A stretch of 64,000 nucleotides of DNA from NCBI RefSeq assembly GCF_021044625.1, contig NZ_CP087999.1, positions 451,001 to 515,000 on the forward strand, given 5' to 3'. The notes beneath the pieces are model-generated. The model was given only the letters and a program-made list of their open reading frames with translations. It did no database searches and was not told the origin of the DNA. Each line of letters begins with the position of its first letter. Position 1 is the first letter of the stretch. This document shows, one piece after another, positions 35,067 through 44,179 of the stretch. The DNA is from Geomonas sp. RF6. Its GTDB lineage: Bacteria; Desulfobacterota; Desulfuromonadia; Geobacterales; Geobacteraceae. The position numbers were made by a program, and so were the translations under genes.

Positions 35067-35757
35067 CAATACGGAGCACTGGCCCCGAGCCGGCGCCGGC
35101 GTCCATGTAGGCCGGGATAAGACGCCAGACGTTCCCGGCGGTCCACCGACAGACGAGGCTCAGGGCCACGGACGTGTGAGACAAATCCCCCCTGTCCCCC
35201 CTTCGCAAAGGGGGGAACGCGAGTTCGGGTGCAGCGCTTTGTCGAAAGGTACTCCAGCTTCTCCGGCTTTTACGGAAGCTCACGCACTGACGCAGGCGCG
35301 CGGCAGCGAATGCCGGAAACGCTACCGCTTATTCCGGCCTACATGGCTACACGGCCACAGGTGAGTTTCGGGGTTCCGGCTGTCGTCTGTCAATGTAGGC
35401 CGGGATAAGCCGCCAGGCGTTCCCGGCGGTCCACCGACAGACGAGGCTCAGGGCCACGGACGTGTGAGACAAATCCCCCCTGTCCCCCCTTCGCAAAGGG
35501 GGGAACGTGAGTTCGCGTGCAGCGCTGCGTGGAAATGTAGTCGATGCTCCCACGAATTACCGGAAGTTCCCTCGCAAAGGGAGAGACGCCTACTGTAGGC
35601 CGGGATAAGCCGCCAGGCGTTCCCGGCGGTCCACCGACTGACGCAGGGGCGCGGCAGCAAATGCCGGAAACGCTACCGCTTATTCCGGCCTACATGGCTA
35701 CAGCGCTACTGGTGGGGTTGCGGCCACTCACCGCCACCCCTGTCGCCACTCTTTCTT
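35067..35757. repeat. Cluster of REP-like elements and CCCCCC-rich repeats
   Basis: No gene. REP-like copies at 35107-35342 and 35595-35693 are complete (both ends present); 35395 starts a copy with only the left arm. A second motif, CAAATCCCCCCTGTCCCCCC followed by TTCGCAAAGGGGGGAAC, occurs at about 35181 and 35470. The left arms here read GCCGGGATAAGCCGCCAGGC rather than the version found at 32410, and the outer arms are swapped relative to that array. Confidence 0.85.
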
Positions 35758-37371
35758 CTACGCCAGCTTGAACCGGCTGACCAGTTCCTCCAGAAGTCTG
35801 GCGTTGGTTGCGAGCTGGGCTGATGCGGCTGCCGTTTCGCTTGCACCGCGCGATGTCTCCTGCACGACTCCGGTCACCTGGTGGACGTTAGAGGTGATCT
35901 CGGTCGTCGTGGCGGTCTGCTCCTCGGCTGCCGTGGCGATCTGGTTGATCTGCATCGCCACCTCGTTGATCTGCCCGAGGATCTCCTCCAACGCCTCGCC
36001 CGACTTCTTCGAGCTCTCGGCCCCCTTCTCTACCTCGCAGACCCCTTCATCCATCGCCAGCACGGCGGTCCGGATCTCGCTCTGGATCGCGCGGATCATT
36101 TCCGATATTTCCTTCGTCGCCTTCGTGGTCCGCTCCGCAAGTGCGCGCACTTCGTCTGCGACGACTGCAAAGCCTCTCCCCTGCTCCCCTGCCCTGGCAG
36201 CCTCGATCGCCGCGTTGAGCGCGAGGAGGTTCGTCTGGTCGGCGATGTCCTCAATGGTGCCCACGATCTCGCCGATCTGCTCGGAGCGCACCCCGAGATC
36301 CTCCACCGTTTGCGCTGACCGCTTTACCTGTGCCGCGATCTTGCCCATACCGGCAATCGTTTCGGTGACGACTTCACTTCCCCTCGTGGCGGTCTTGGAC
36401 GTGCGATCCGAGCTCGTTGCGGCCATCATGCAGCTGCGCGCGATATCCCCGCTCGTCGCCGCCATCTCCTCACTGGCTGTCGCCACCGTCTCTGTCTGAG
36501 AGGCCACTTCCTCCGCGCCGCTGGCGATAATAGATGCAGTCGACTGCAGCTGGTAGGAGGCCTGCGTCACGTGCTGGGAAGTGGTGGCAACTTTAGTAAG
36601 GATCTCACGCATGTTGGCGACCACCTTTCGGGATGAGGCCGCCAGTTCACCGATTTCGTCACGGGTGGAAACGGTCACGGACTGGGTGAGGTCACCGTCG
36701 GCGAGCCGGGCGTTGGCGGAAACGATCTCCGCAACAGGGCGCGTGATGCTCCTGGTCACGAAGAACCCGAACCCTGCTCCCAGCAGAACAGCGATTGCCG
36801 AGAGGACAATGGCGAGATTGCGGGTAAGGGTGCAGGCCTCTGCAACATGCTCCCCAGCCTGAACCAGCGAGTCCCCCTGATATTTCGTCATTTTTTGCAG
36901 AGCCGCCATGTAGCCGAGCTGCGCATCCCGGTATTTCCCCATGAGAAGTTCCCCGGCTTCTTGCTTCTTCCCTGCCCTTATCAGGTCCATGACTTCTTTC
37001 TGGATTTCCTTGTAGGGAGCCCGCACGGCGTTTATCTCCTTCATCAGAGCGGTCGCCTCTGCGCTCATGCCGGATTCTTCCAGCGCCTTGAAGTCGGCGA
37101 GCGTGTGCTTGCTAGTCTCAGGTATGCGCGCCAGCTCTTTTTCCACTTTCGCAGGATCGTCCAGAATCACCGCGTTGCGCAGCGCACGGGCGATGATGTT
37201 GATGTTGTCATTTATGTCGTGGACAAGCACCGTCTTCGGCCAGTTGTCGTGGGTTATCGCCTCGACCTTGCCGGTGATAAAGGAGAGCCTCTCAATGGTG
37301 AACCCGCTGAGGGCAATCATGATCAACAGGATCGTTCCGAAAGCCAAACCTAGCCGCATTCCAATCTTCAT
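35758..37371 (-). CDS. Methyl-accepting chemotaxis protein
   Basis: A 537-residue inner-membrane receptor: transmembrane helix (about 5-25), a four-helix-bundle sensor domain (about 30-185), second helix (about 186-208), HAMP, then a long cytoplasmic coiled coil with the conserved hairpin tip [20 protein letters not shown] and [15 protein letters not shown]. There is no C-terminal CheR-binding pentapeptide. ATG at 37371 is chosen because AAGGAG lies ten bases upstream; the ATG at 37392 would place this site inside the gene. It probably senses a small molecule, and the nearby gene context does not identify it. Confidence 0.93.
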   Translation of the reverse strand: MKIGMRLGLAFGTILLIMIALSGFTIERLSFITGKVEAITHDNWPKTVLVHDINDNINIIARALRNAVILDDPAKVEKELARIPETSKHTLADFKALEESGMSAEATALMKEINAVRAPYKEIQKEVMDLIRAGKKQEAGELLMGKYRDAQLGYMAALQKMTKYQGDSLVQAGEHVAEACTLTRNLAIVLSAIAVLLGAGFGFFVTRSITRPVAEIVSANARLADGDLTQSVTVSTRDEIGELAASSRKVVANMREILTKVATTSQHVTQASYQLQSTASIIASGAEEVASQTETVATASEEMAATSGDIARSCMMAATSSDRTSKTATRGSEVVTETIAGMGKIAAQVKRSAQTVEDLGVRSEQIGEIVGTIEDIADQTNLLALNAAIEAARAGEQGRGFAVVADEVRALAERTTKATKEISEMIRAIQSEIRTAVLAMDEGVCEVEKGAESSKKSGEALEEILGQINEVAMQINQIATAAEEQTATTTEITSNVHQVTGVVQETSRGASETAAASAQLATNARLLEELVSRFKLA

Positions 37372-37635
37372 CTTATCTTTCTCCTTTTCCAACTGACTTT
37401 CGAGAAACAGCCGGTAGTGATGATTTCGGCCGTTCCCCTTTTAACCTGAGACGCCAGAGGATTATATTTCACCAACACTTCAGCTCTTTCACAGGTAGGA
37501 GAGGAGCGGGGGCCGAGCGCTGTGCCAGCACGGGTGCTACCATTTAAGGAAGTGAGCCCATGCATCCACGACGGAGCCATCAGCAGGTCCCACCTGCCCC
37601 ACGGCTCCATTTCAGATAGAGAAGGAGAGTTGATA

Positions 37636-38688
37636 ATGCCAAAAGCCCAAGCATACGCCGTCATGAATCCGAAGGAGCCGCTGGTACCCTTTGCGGTGGA
37701 GCGCCGTGAACCGGGGGCGCATGAGGTTCTCATCGATATCCTTTTCTGCGGCATCTGCCATTCAGACATCCACCAGGCGCGCGACGAGTGGGGAGGCTCG
37801 ACCTTTCCGATGGTGCCGGGACACGAGATCGTCGGCAAGGTGGCAAAGACAGGGGACGCGGTCGGCAGATGGAAGACCGGCGACACCGTCGGCGTCGGCT
37901 GCTTCATCGACTCCTGCCGCGAGTGCGAGTCGTGCCGCGAGGGAGAGGAGCAGTTTTGCGAGGTGGGGATGAACCCGACCTACAACGGCTTCGAGCGCGA
38001 CGGAAAGACGCCCACTTACGGCGGCTACTCCACCTGCATGACGGTGGACGAGAACTATCTTCTGCGGATTCCGGAGGGGATGCAGCTGGAGCGGGTGGCA
38101 CCTCTTCTTTGCGCCGGGGTCACTACATATTCACCGCTCAGGCGATTTGTCTCCCCCGGCGACCAAGTCGCAATAGTCGGCCTGGGGGGGCTCGGACACA
38201 TGGGGGTGAAGATCGCGAAGGCGATGGGCGCAACCGTCACGGTCCTCAGCCACTCCGAACACAAAAGGGAGGCCGCGCTCGCTCTCGGTGCGGACGATTT
38301 CATCGCCACCGGCGCCGAAGGTGCTTTCAGGGAGAATGCGAAGCGATTCCACTTCATCCTCGACACGGTCTCGGCGCAGCACGACTACAACCTGTACCTC
38401 GAGCTTTTGAAGCGCGGCGGCACGATGGTGCTGGTGGGGATCCCCGACCCGGTTCCCCTCTCTGCCGTTCCGCTCGTGATGCAGCGCCGCCAGCTCGCCG
38501 GCTCACTGATCGGGGGCCTTCGGGAAACGCAGGAGATGCTCGACTTCTGCGCACAGCACAATGTTGCGGCCGACGTGGAGGTGATACCGATAGAAAAGGT
38601 AAACGAAGCGTACGACAGGGTGATGAAGAGCGACGTGCGGTACCGGTTCGTGATCGACATCGCGAGCCTCAGAGAGAAGAGCGCGTGA
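37636..38688 (+). CDS. Zinc-dependent alcohol dehydrogenase (cinnamyl alcohol dehydrogenase-like)
   Basis: A 350-residue medium-chain dehydrogenase. N-terminal GroES-like domain with catalytic zinc ligands (FCGICHSDIH and the GHEIVG motif) and the structural zinc Cys cluster (ECESCREGEEQFC), then the Rossmann GLGGLGHMGVK nucleotide-binding motif. This is closest to YahK/Adh-like NADP-dependent aldehyde reductases. ATG at 37636 has AAGGAG; the longer upstream frame is not needed. AcpH follows after 12 bases. Confidence 0.9.
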   Translation: MPKAQAYAVMNPKEPLVPFAVERREPGAHEVLIDILFCGICHSDIHQARDEWGGSTFPMVPGHEIVGKVAKTGDAVGRWKTGDTVGVGCFIDSCRECESCREGEEQFCEVGMNPTYNGFERDGKTPTYGGYSTCMTVDENYLLRIPEGMQLERVAPLLCAGVTTYSPLRRFVSPGDQVAIVGLGGLGHMGVKIAKAMGATVTVLSHSEHKREAALALGADDFIATGAEGAFRENAKRFHFILDTVSAQHDYNLYLELLKRGGTMVLVGIPDPVPLSAVPLVMQRRQLAGSLIGGLRETQEMLDFCAQHNVAADVEVIPIEKVNEAYDRVMKSDVRYRFVIDIASLREKSA

Positions 38689-38700
38689 CGGGACTCTCTC

Positions 38701-39288
38701 TTGAACTACCTCTTTCACCTCTATCTGGCCGGTGAAGACCCCGACCTCATCGCGGGTGGCTTCGCGGGGGACTTCGTCAAGGGACCGCTCGACCGCTTTG
38801 ATCCACCCGGAATGCGGCGCGGGGTAGAGTTGCATCGGCTGGTGGATTCATTCGCAGAGCGCGAGGAGTCGTTCCGGCAGAGCCGGCAGCGCATCGCGCC
38901 GCACTACAGGCTCTTTCGCAGCGTGCTGGTTGACATATTTTACGACCACTTCCTGAGCGTGACGTGGGAGGAGTGGCACCATGAACCGTTGCCGCAATAC
39001 CTGGCGCGGGTAAGAGGGGTACTGGAGGGAAAGAGGGAGTTTCTGCCGGAGCGCCTGAAGGAGCTTATGCCGGTCGTTCTGGACGAGCTGATACCCTCCT
39101 ATCACAGGATGGAGGGTATCGGGAAGGCGCTGAAGCGCATGTCTGCGAGGGTCCGCCGCCCCAATCCGCTGGCAGGCGCGGAAGAGGAACTGTTGCTGCA
39201 TTATCGGGAGCTGGAGGGGGATTTCCGGCTTTTCCTGCCGGAGGCGGTGAGGTATGCGGAAGGAATCAAGGCAAGAGGTGGAATGTAG
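38701..39288 (+). CDS. acpH: Acyl carrier protein phosphodiesterase (AcpH, DUF479)
   Basis: A 195-residue HD-type hydrolase that removes the phosphopantetheine arm from ACP. It has the family opening NYLFHLYLAGEDPDLIAGGFAGDFVKG, LHRLVDSF and the DIFYDHFL motif. The start is TTG at 38701 with no strong ribosome binding site; only 12 bases separate it from the alcohol dehydrogenase, so translation may be coupled. The stop codon TAG lies inside the first bases of a REP-like element (GTAGGCC), so the element may have set the present C-terminus. Confidence 0.85.
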   Translation: MNYLFHLYLAGEDPDLIAGGFAGDFVKGPLDRFDPPGMRRGVELHRLVDSFAEREESFRQSRQRIAPHYRLFRSVLVDIFYDHFLSVTWEEWHHEPLPQYLARVRGVLEGKREFLPERLKELMPVVLDELIPSYHRMEGIGKALKRMSARVRRPNPLAGAEEELLLHYRELEGDFRLFLPEAVRYAEGIKARGGM

Positions 39289-39381
39289 GCCGGAATAAGC
39301 GGAGCGTTTCCGGCAAACCCGGTGCAGCATCTCTTCGGCTGGCGCCGACGCCGGGAACGCCTGCGGCTTATCCCGGCCTAC
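39285..39381. repeat. REP-like palindromic element
   Basis: Complete element with both arms: GTAGGCCGGAATAAGCGGAG at the left, GCGGCTTATCCCGGCCTAC at the right. Its first bases overlap the acpH stop codon. Confidence 0.85.
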
Positions 39382-39570
39382 GGGTGCATGTTCACTTTAG
39401 CAGAGCAGGTGCTCAGGCGTCCCCTCCCTTTCAAGGGGAGGGTCAGGGTGGGGATGGGGTAGATGTTCGTAAGCGCGCCGAACCCCATCCCCCTCCTGTC
39501 CTCCCCCTTGAAAGGGGAGGGACGCGCGGCCGGCGTTTGAGCTTGAATTCGTCTCGTCCATAATTGTCAC
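39382..39570. repeat. Intergenic repeats CCCCTCCCTTTCAAGGGGAG
   Basis: Two inverted copies of a CCCCTCCC...GGGGAGGG element around 39419-39460 and 39485-39530. No gene is visible. Related copies occur near 46690. Confidence 0.5.
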
Positions 39571-39604
39571 AAAAAAGCCCCACCTTTTCCCGGCGGGGTT
39601 TTTT
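39571..39604 (-). terminator. Intrinsic terminator after terC
   Basis: Stem with AAAAAAGCCCC on the plus side and GGGGTTTTTT on the other; the T run serves the minus strand (terC) and also the plus strand. Confidence 0.8.
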
Positions 39605-39626
39605 GCGAGCACAGAACCACTTGCCC

Positions 39627-40340
39627 TTAATGCGTCGGATTCGTCTTCCGTGCCCGCAGGTTCAGCATCTCCACCAGCACCGAGAAAGCCATGGCGAAAT
39701 AGATGTACCCCTTCGGGATGTGCATGTCGAGGCCGTCCCCGATGAGCGCCACACCGATCAGGAGCAGAAAGGAGAGGGCCAGCATCTTCACGGTGGGGTG
39801 CCTCTCCACAAAGGCGCTGATCATCCCGGAGAAGCCCATCATGAACCCGACGGCGATCACGACAGCCGCGACCATCACCGCGAGCTGGTTCGCCATCCCG
39901 AGCGCGGTGATGATCGAGTCGAGCGAAAAGACGATGTCCAGAAGGAGTATCTGCACGATGACGGAGCCGAAGGAAGCGGCGGCACGCGCTGTCATGTGGT
40001 CCCCGCCCCCTTCGAGCTTTTCGTGGATCTCCATGGTGCTCTTCCAGATGAGGAAGAGCCCGCCGCTTATGAGGATGAGGTCGCGTCCGGAGATCTCCGC
40101 CTGCAGCACGGTAAAGAGCGGGTCGGTGAGCCCCATGAGCCACGCCAGGGAGAAGAGGAGCGCGATCCGGATGAACATGGCAAGACCGAGCCCAAGGAGC
40201 CGGGCCTTCTCCCGCTGATGCGCCGGCAGCTTCCCAGCCTGGATGGAGATGAAGATGATGTTGTCGATGCCGAGCACTACCTCGAGCGCCGTCAGCGTGA
40301 TGAGAGCCAGCCACGTTTGCGGGTCTGCCAGCCATTCCAT
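39627..40340 (-). CDS. TerC-family membrane protein, probable manganese exporter
   Basis: A 237-residue integral membrane protein with seven to eight helices and the TerC signature TALEVVLGIDNIIFIS in helix 1 and the DIVFSLDSIITALGM copy in the middle, both with the Asp residues proposed to bind metal. Homologues (Alx, MntP-like group) export manganese. It follows htpX by 119 bases; a 7-bp hairpin (40409-40440) lies between. The yybP-ykoY riboswitch before htpX is the classic partner of TerC-type manganese exporters, which supports this role. The ATG has AGGAG. Confidence 0.86.
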   Translation of the reverse strand: MEWLADPQTWLALITLTALEVVLGIDNIIFISIQAGKLPAHQREKARLLGLGLAMFIRIALLFSLAWLMGLTDPLFTVLQAEISGRDLILISGGLFLIWKSTMEIHEKLEGGGDHMTARAAASFGSVIVQILLLDIVFSLDSIITALGMANQLAVMVAAVVIAVGFMMGFSGMISAFVERHPTVKMLALSFLLLIGVALIGDGLDMHIPKGYIYFAMAFSVLVEMLNLRARKTNPTH

Positions 40341-40408
40341 AGAAATAACTCCTGATGTTTATGTCGCGGGAGAAAGTCTCTCCCCACTGTCTCTTCAGTT
40401 CGCCCTGA

Positions 40409-40440
40409 GCCCGCCGGACATCTTGTCTCGGCAGGCGGGC
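40409..40440 (-). other. Intercistronic hairpin between htpX and terC
   Basis: Stem GCCCGCC with GGCGGGC around a 18-base loop. No T run, so not a classical terminator; may stabilise or partition the transcript. Confidence 0.4.
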
Positions 40441-40459
40441 GCGTCCTCTACCGGCAGCG

Positions 40460-41317
40460 TTATGCGCGCCGCCCGTACGCCATCGCCTCCAGCCGCGCAA
40501 TACGCTCTTCCATCGGGGGGTGCGTGCTGAAAAGGTTCATGAGGCTGCTCCCGGTAAGGGGGTTCACGATGAAGAGGTGAGCCGAAGCCGGTCTTGCCTC
40601 CTGCATCGGGATCATGTGCGAGTAGTTGTGCAGCTTGTTCAGTGCGCCGGCCAGTGCCAAGGGATTGCCGCAGATGCGGGCGCCCCCTTCGTCGGCGAGG
40701 TACTCGCGGGAACGCGACACCGCCATCTGGATAAGCATGGCAGCAATCGGGGCTACTATCGCCATGGCAAGAGTCCCCACGATGCTGCCCCCCTCCTCGT
40801 CGTCAGACCGTCCCGCGCCGAACATCGCCCCCCACTGCAGCATGTTCCCTACCATGGAGATCGCTCCGGCAAAGGTGGCGGCGATCGTCGATACGAGAAT
40901 GTCGCGGTTTTGCACGTGCGCCAGTTCGTGGGCCATGACCCCTTCCAGCTCTGCGGGGGAGAGGATGCGCAAGATCCCTTCGGTGGCGGCGACCGCAGCG
41001 TGGTCCGGATTTCTCCCGGTGGCGAAGGCATTGGGGCTGTCGGAGGGGATGATGTAGACGCGCGGCATCGGAAGCCCGGCCTGAATGGCGAGGCGGCGCA
41101 CCATGCCGTAGAAGGCCGGGTGCTCATGCTCCCCGACCTCCTGCGCACCGTACATGCGGAGGACGATCTTGTCCGAAAACCAGTAGGAGAAGAAGTTGGT
41201 GGCGCAGGCCATGGCAAAGGCAAAGACCATTCCGGTCTTCCCGCCGAGGGCGTTTCCCATCGCCACCATGAGGAGGGTCAGGAGGGTAAGGAGCAGGGTC
41301 GTCTTTAGTCGGTTCAT
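40460..41317 (-). CDS. htpX: HtpX membrane zinc metalloprotease, copy 1
   Basis: A 285-residue inner-membrane M48 protease. Two N-terminal membrane helices, then the zinc site HELAH (near residue 130) with a downstream EYLADEGGA glutamate, and two more membrane helices. HtpX removes damaged membrane proteins. ATG at 41317 follows GGAGGTATCAA; the extra 12 upstream codons are not used. It is highly similar to the second copy at 50867-51724 (most residues identical). It is the first gene behind the manganese riboswitch, which should couple its expression to metal stress. Confidence 0.92.
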   Translation of the reverse strand: MNRLKTTLLLTLLTLLMVAMGNALGGKTGMVFAFAMACATNFFSYWFSDKIVLRMYGAQEVGEHEHPAFYGMVRRLAIQAGLPMPRVYIIPSDSPNAFATGRNPDHAAVAATEGILRILSPAELEGVMAHELAHVQNRDILVSTIAATFAGAISMVGNMLQWGAMFGAGRSDDEEGGSIVGTLAMAIVAPIAAMLIQMAVSRSREYLADEGGARICGNPLALAGALNKLHNYSHMIPMQEARPASAHLFIVNPLTGSSLMNLFSTHPPMEERIARLEAMAYGRRA

Positions 41318-41351
41318 TTGATACCTCCGTTGCAAGAATCCCGAGGGGCAC

Positions 41352-41402
41352 AAAAAAAGACCTTGTACCCTCGGCGTGAATGTCGCTTCAGGTAAAGGTC
41401 TT
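41352..41402 (-). terminator. Riboswitch-controlled terminator before htpX
   Basis: The coding-strand arm AAGACCTT (plus 41395-41402) pairs with AAGGTCTT (plus 41357-41364), followed by a run of T. The 5' arm overlaps the CCTTTA strand that closes the aptamer helix P1, so the terminator and the ligand-bound aptamer exclude each other. Confidence 0.78.
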
Positions 41403-41499
41403 GCTGGCAGGAAATTCTTGCCCCAGGCCCGGGTGTTTCCACCGTACTGACGAACCTCAGGTCGGCCATGTCTCCGGCCGATAGCTACTCCCCTTTACT
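41391..41499 (-). ncRNA. yybP-ykoY manganese riboswitch
   Basis: On the minus strand the leader starts TAAAGGGGAGTAGC, has internal hairpin TCGGCCggagacatGGCCGA, then GTCAGTACGG, and ends AGCAAGACCTTTACC. The opening and closing sequences match the highly conserved parts of the yybP-ykoY class (AAAGGGGAGUAGC ... GCAAGACCUUU), and TAAAGG pairs with CCTTTA to form P1. The class binds Mn2+ and usually activates TerC or MntP exporters; here htpX comes first and terC second. The switch mechanism is as in the terminator entry: bound metal stabilises P1 and prevents termination. Confidence 0.83.
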
Positions 41500-41677
41500 C
41501 GAAATGAATAATAGGTATGGCATGAAGGAGTGTCAAGGGTTTTCTCTGCACCGGAGCGGCAGCGACGGAAGAATCTGTGCCTGCAAAGGCGTTTACAAGC
41601 TTTGACCCTTGACATCGGGAGCGCGAAAAACGTAAAGTGTGTCGCCGTGAAAATCCGTCACACGACATGAGGTCTCT

Positions 41678-42067
41678 ATGAAAAAAGTGGTACTTATTGC
41701 TGTAACTGTGGTGCTGGTGGCAACCGCCGGTTTCTTCCTTTTCACCAAGGATCCGAAGGCGCTTCAGGTGAGCGAAGTCGGTAACCCCGCGGGCCGGACC
41801 GGCATCATCGCCATCACCGGAATCGTGGCGGGAGCCTCCGACTTCGACAAGAACGTCTTCGGCATCATGGACACGAAGGAAGCGTCGTGCAAGAAAGGGT
41901 GCGAGAAGATCTTCATTCCCATCAAGTACCTCGGCGAGCAGCCGGACCGCGGCGACGAGGTCAAGGCGAAAGGGAAGTTCACCAAGATCGCCAACTACTA
42001 CGTCTTCGAGGCCGAAAACGTGAAGGTGCTGCGCAACCACGCCTTCAACGTGCAGAAAGGCTCCTGA
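41678..42067 (+). CDS. Periplasmic anchored small protein of unknown function (OB-like)
   Basis: A 129-residue protein with a single N-terminal hydrophobic segment (residues 3-22, no cleavage motif I trust) and a beta-rich body with GIIAITGIVAGAS, two Cys (SCKKGC) and GDEVKAKGKFTKIANYYVFEA, recalling small OB-fold modules. A good site (GAGG) precedes the ATG. The genes around it do not suggest a pathway. Confidence 0.6.
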   Translation: MKKVVLIAVTVVLVATAGFFLFTKDPKALQVSEVGNPAGRTGIIAITGIVAGASDFDKNVFGIMDTKEASCKKGCEKIFIPIKYLGEQPDRGDEVKAKGKFTKIANYYVFEAENVKVLRNHAFNVQKGS

Positions 42068-42242
42068 CGCCATCTCATTGAGGCGGCGGCCCCTCTTCGG
42101 GGTGCGCCGCCCCCTCCCCCCCTTCCTCCCACCCGCAAAAACCCTCGATTATTTCGACCTTTTCACCGCCTCCCGCTAAATTCTTTTCCGGACCCACCGA
42201 TACGTGTCTCTGTCGTCCTGACGCCAAAAAGGAAACCGAGGC

Positions 42243-43154
42243 ATGGCAATCCCATTAACGATACGCAGGCTTCTCACCATCAGAGGGGTCGAGCTGCCGG
42301 TCTTTCACCCGATCGCGCTCAAGTTGCAGCACCTCCTGGAGAGGACGGACTTCAAGATGGATGAGGTCCTCGCTCTCGCCACCGAAGATCCGTCCGTCGC
42401 CGGGCAGATCCTGAGGATGGCGAATTCTTTGGGGAACATCGGGCGCGTGCGGACCGAGACCGTGAAGGACGCCGTCATCAGGCTGGGAGCGCACCGGGTG
42501 GCCAACATCGCCATGGCGGCCTCCCAGGCGGGGCTGCACACCTCGGAGAGCAAGGTCATCAACGGCTTCATGCAGAAGCTCTGGGTGCACAGCCACGCCT
42601 GCGCCACGGGATGCCGCTGGCTGGCGATCGCCTCCGGCCGCCCGCAGGTCGCGGAGCAGGCGTACATGGGGGGACTGTTGCACGACGTGGGGAAGCTGCA
42701 CCTCCTCAAAGCGCTGGAGCGGCTGAACGAGCGGGGGGTGGCGCAGAGCGCGCTGGAAGAGGCGATGCTTCTGGAGATTTTCGAGGAACTGCATGTGGAG
42801 CAGGGTGAGAGCGTCATGAAAGAGTGGAACCTGCCGAAGGCGTACTGCAAGGTCGTCGAGCAGCACCACCTCGAACGCTACGACACCTCCGACGCTGTGA
42901 CCGCACTCGTCAGAGTCGTGAACTGCGCCTGCCACTACCGCGGCATCGGCCTCTTTCACGACCGGTTCCTCAATCTCTCCATCCTCCCGGAGACGGAGCG
43001 GCTCGCCCTTTCGGATCAGAATCTGAGGGAGTTGTGCGGCGTCCTCGATGAATCGCTGCATGTGACGGGAGCGGCTCAGGAGAGGGTCTTGTTGAAGCGG
43101 AGCAGCGCGCAGGAGAGGATCGCGAACTCCAGTATGAACAGCGCGAACAGCTAA
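42243..43154 (+). CDS. HDOD domain signalling protein
   Basis: A 303-residue protein filled by an HDOD domain (about 15-215): VAGQILRMANSLGN, AVIRLGAHRVANIAMA, GGLLHDVGKL and the later VEQHHLERY. HDOD proteins resemble HD phosphohydrolases but usually lack activity and act in cell cycle, motility or nucleotide signalling. An RBS AGGAAACCGAGG precedes the ATG. The last 40 residues are less conserved. Confidence 0.85.
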   Translation: MAIPLTIRRLLTIRGVELPVFHPIALKLQHLLERTDFKMDEVLALATEDPSVAGQILRMANSLGNIGRVRTETVKDAVIRLGAHRVANIAMAASQAGLHTSESKVINGFMQKLWVHSHACATGCRWLAIASGRPQVAEQAYMGGLLHDVGKLHLLKALERLNERGVAQSALEEAMLLEIFEELHVEQGESVMKEWNLPKAYCKVVEQHHLERYDTSDAVTALVRVVNCACHYRGIGLFHDRFLNLSILPETERLALSDQNLRELCGVLDESLHVTGAAQERVLLKRSSAQERIANSSMNSANS

Positions 43155-43278
43155 GGACAGAGTATCTCACCCGTAGCGCCATGCGTTTGGGAGCTTGTAG
43201 CAGATAAAAGCACCAACATTCCCCCGTCTGTGCTATGTTGCAGGATTGCACCGGCAATAAAGCGCGAGGGAAGAAGTC

Positions 43279-44169
43279 ATGACCATAGAATGGTACCCGG
43301 GCCACATGAGCAAGGCCCGCGAGCAGATTAAAGAGTTGATGCGCAAGATAGACGTCGTCGTCGAGATCCTCGATGCCCGCCTCCCTTCCTCCAGCTCGAA
43401 CTACCTGCTTCAGCAACTGCGTCGGGACAAGCCGTGTATCAAGGTCCTGAACAAGAACGACCTGGCCGATCCCGAGGTCACAAAATCATGGGTACGCCAC
43501 TTCCGGAAATCTGCCAACGTCCGCGCTCTGCCGCTGTCGGCAAAGCAGCCTGGCGAGGTAAAGCAGCTCATCAAGCTGTGCAGGCACCTGGCCCCTAACC
43601 GGGGGAACCCGGGGTACCCGGTGCGTGCCATGGTGATCGGCATCCCCAACGTCGGGAAGTCGACCCTTATCAACACCCTGGCGGGGAAGTCCCTGGCCAA
43701 GGTGGGGGACAAGCCTGCCATCACCGTGATCGCCCAGCAGATCGACCTGCACAACGGAATTCTCCTTTTCGACACTCCGGGGCTGCTCTGGCCCGAGATG
43801 AGTGACCAGACGGGTGCATATCGTCTGGCGGCCAGCGGTGCCATCGGCGCCAATGCCCTCGACTACACCAACGTCGGGGTATTCGCCGCCCGATACATGG
43901 CGGCTCGCTATCCGGAACTACTAAGGAACCGTTACAAGCTCTCGGAATTGCCCGAAGATCCGCACCATTTCCTCGAGGCCGCGGGTCGCCACATGGGGTG
44001 CCTGGTGAGCGGAGGCGCGGTCGATGTGAACCGCGCCGCAGAAGCCTTTGTCCGGGAAGTTCGTGCGGGAAAGCTCGGGCGGGTGAGCTTTGAGGAGCCG
44101 GAGACTGAGGTCGAGGGCGAGATGGAGAATCCCGACCTGAGCGGTGTCCTCCCCGAATCGCTGCATTGA
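43279..44169 (+). CDS. rbgA: Ribosome biogenesis GTPase RbgA (YlqF), circularly permuted
   Basis: A 296-residue GTPase with the permuted motif order typical of YlqF: G4 NKND (residues 58-61) before G1 GIPNVGKST (near 124) and G3 DTPG (near 167). It acts late in 50S subunit assembly. The start WYPGHMSKAR matches the family N-terminus. The ATG follows AGGGAAGAAG. It converges on the ABC exporter cluster. Confidence 0.92.
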   Translation: MTIEWYPGHMSKAREQIKELMRKIDVVVEILDARLPSSSSNYLLQQLRRDKPCIKVLNKNDLADPEVTKSWVRHFRKSANVRALPLSAKQPGEVKQLIKLCRHLAPNRGNPGYPVRAMVIGIPNVGKSTLINTLAGKSLAKVGDKPAITVIAQQIDLHNGILLFDTPGLLWPEMSDQTGAYRLAASGAIGANALDYTNVGVFAARYMAARYPELLRNRYKLSELPEDPHHFLEAAGRHMGCLVSGGAVDVNRAAEAFVREVRAGKLGRVSFEEPETEVEGEMENPDLSGVLPESLH

Positions 44170-44179
44170 CGGGCGCAAG

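Noticed and set aside
35067-35757. Short coding frames inside the REP cluster
   Set aside because: Frames arise from the repeats themselves; no ribosome binding sites and the same peptides recur at other repeat copies.
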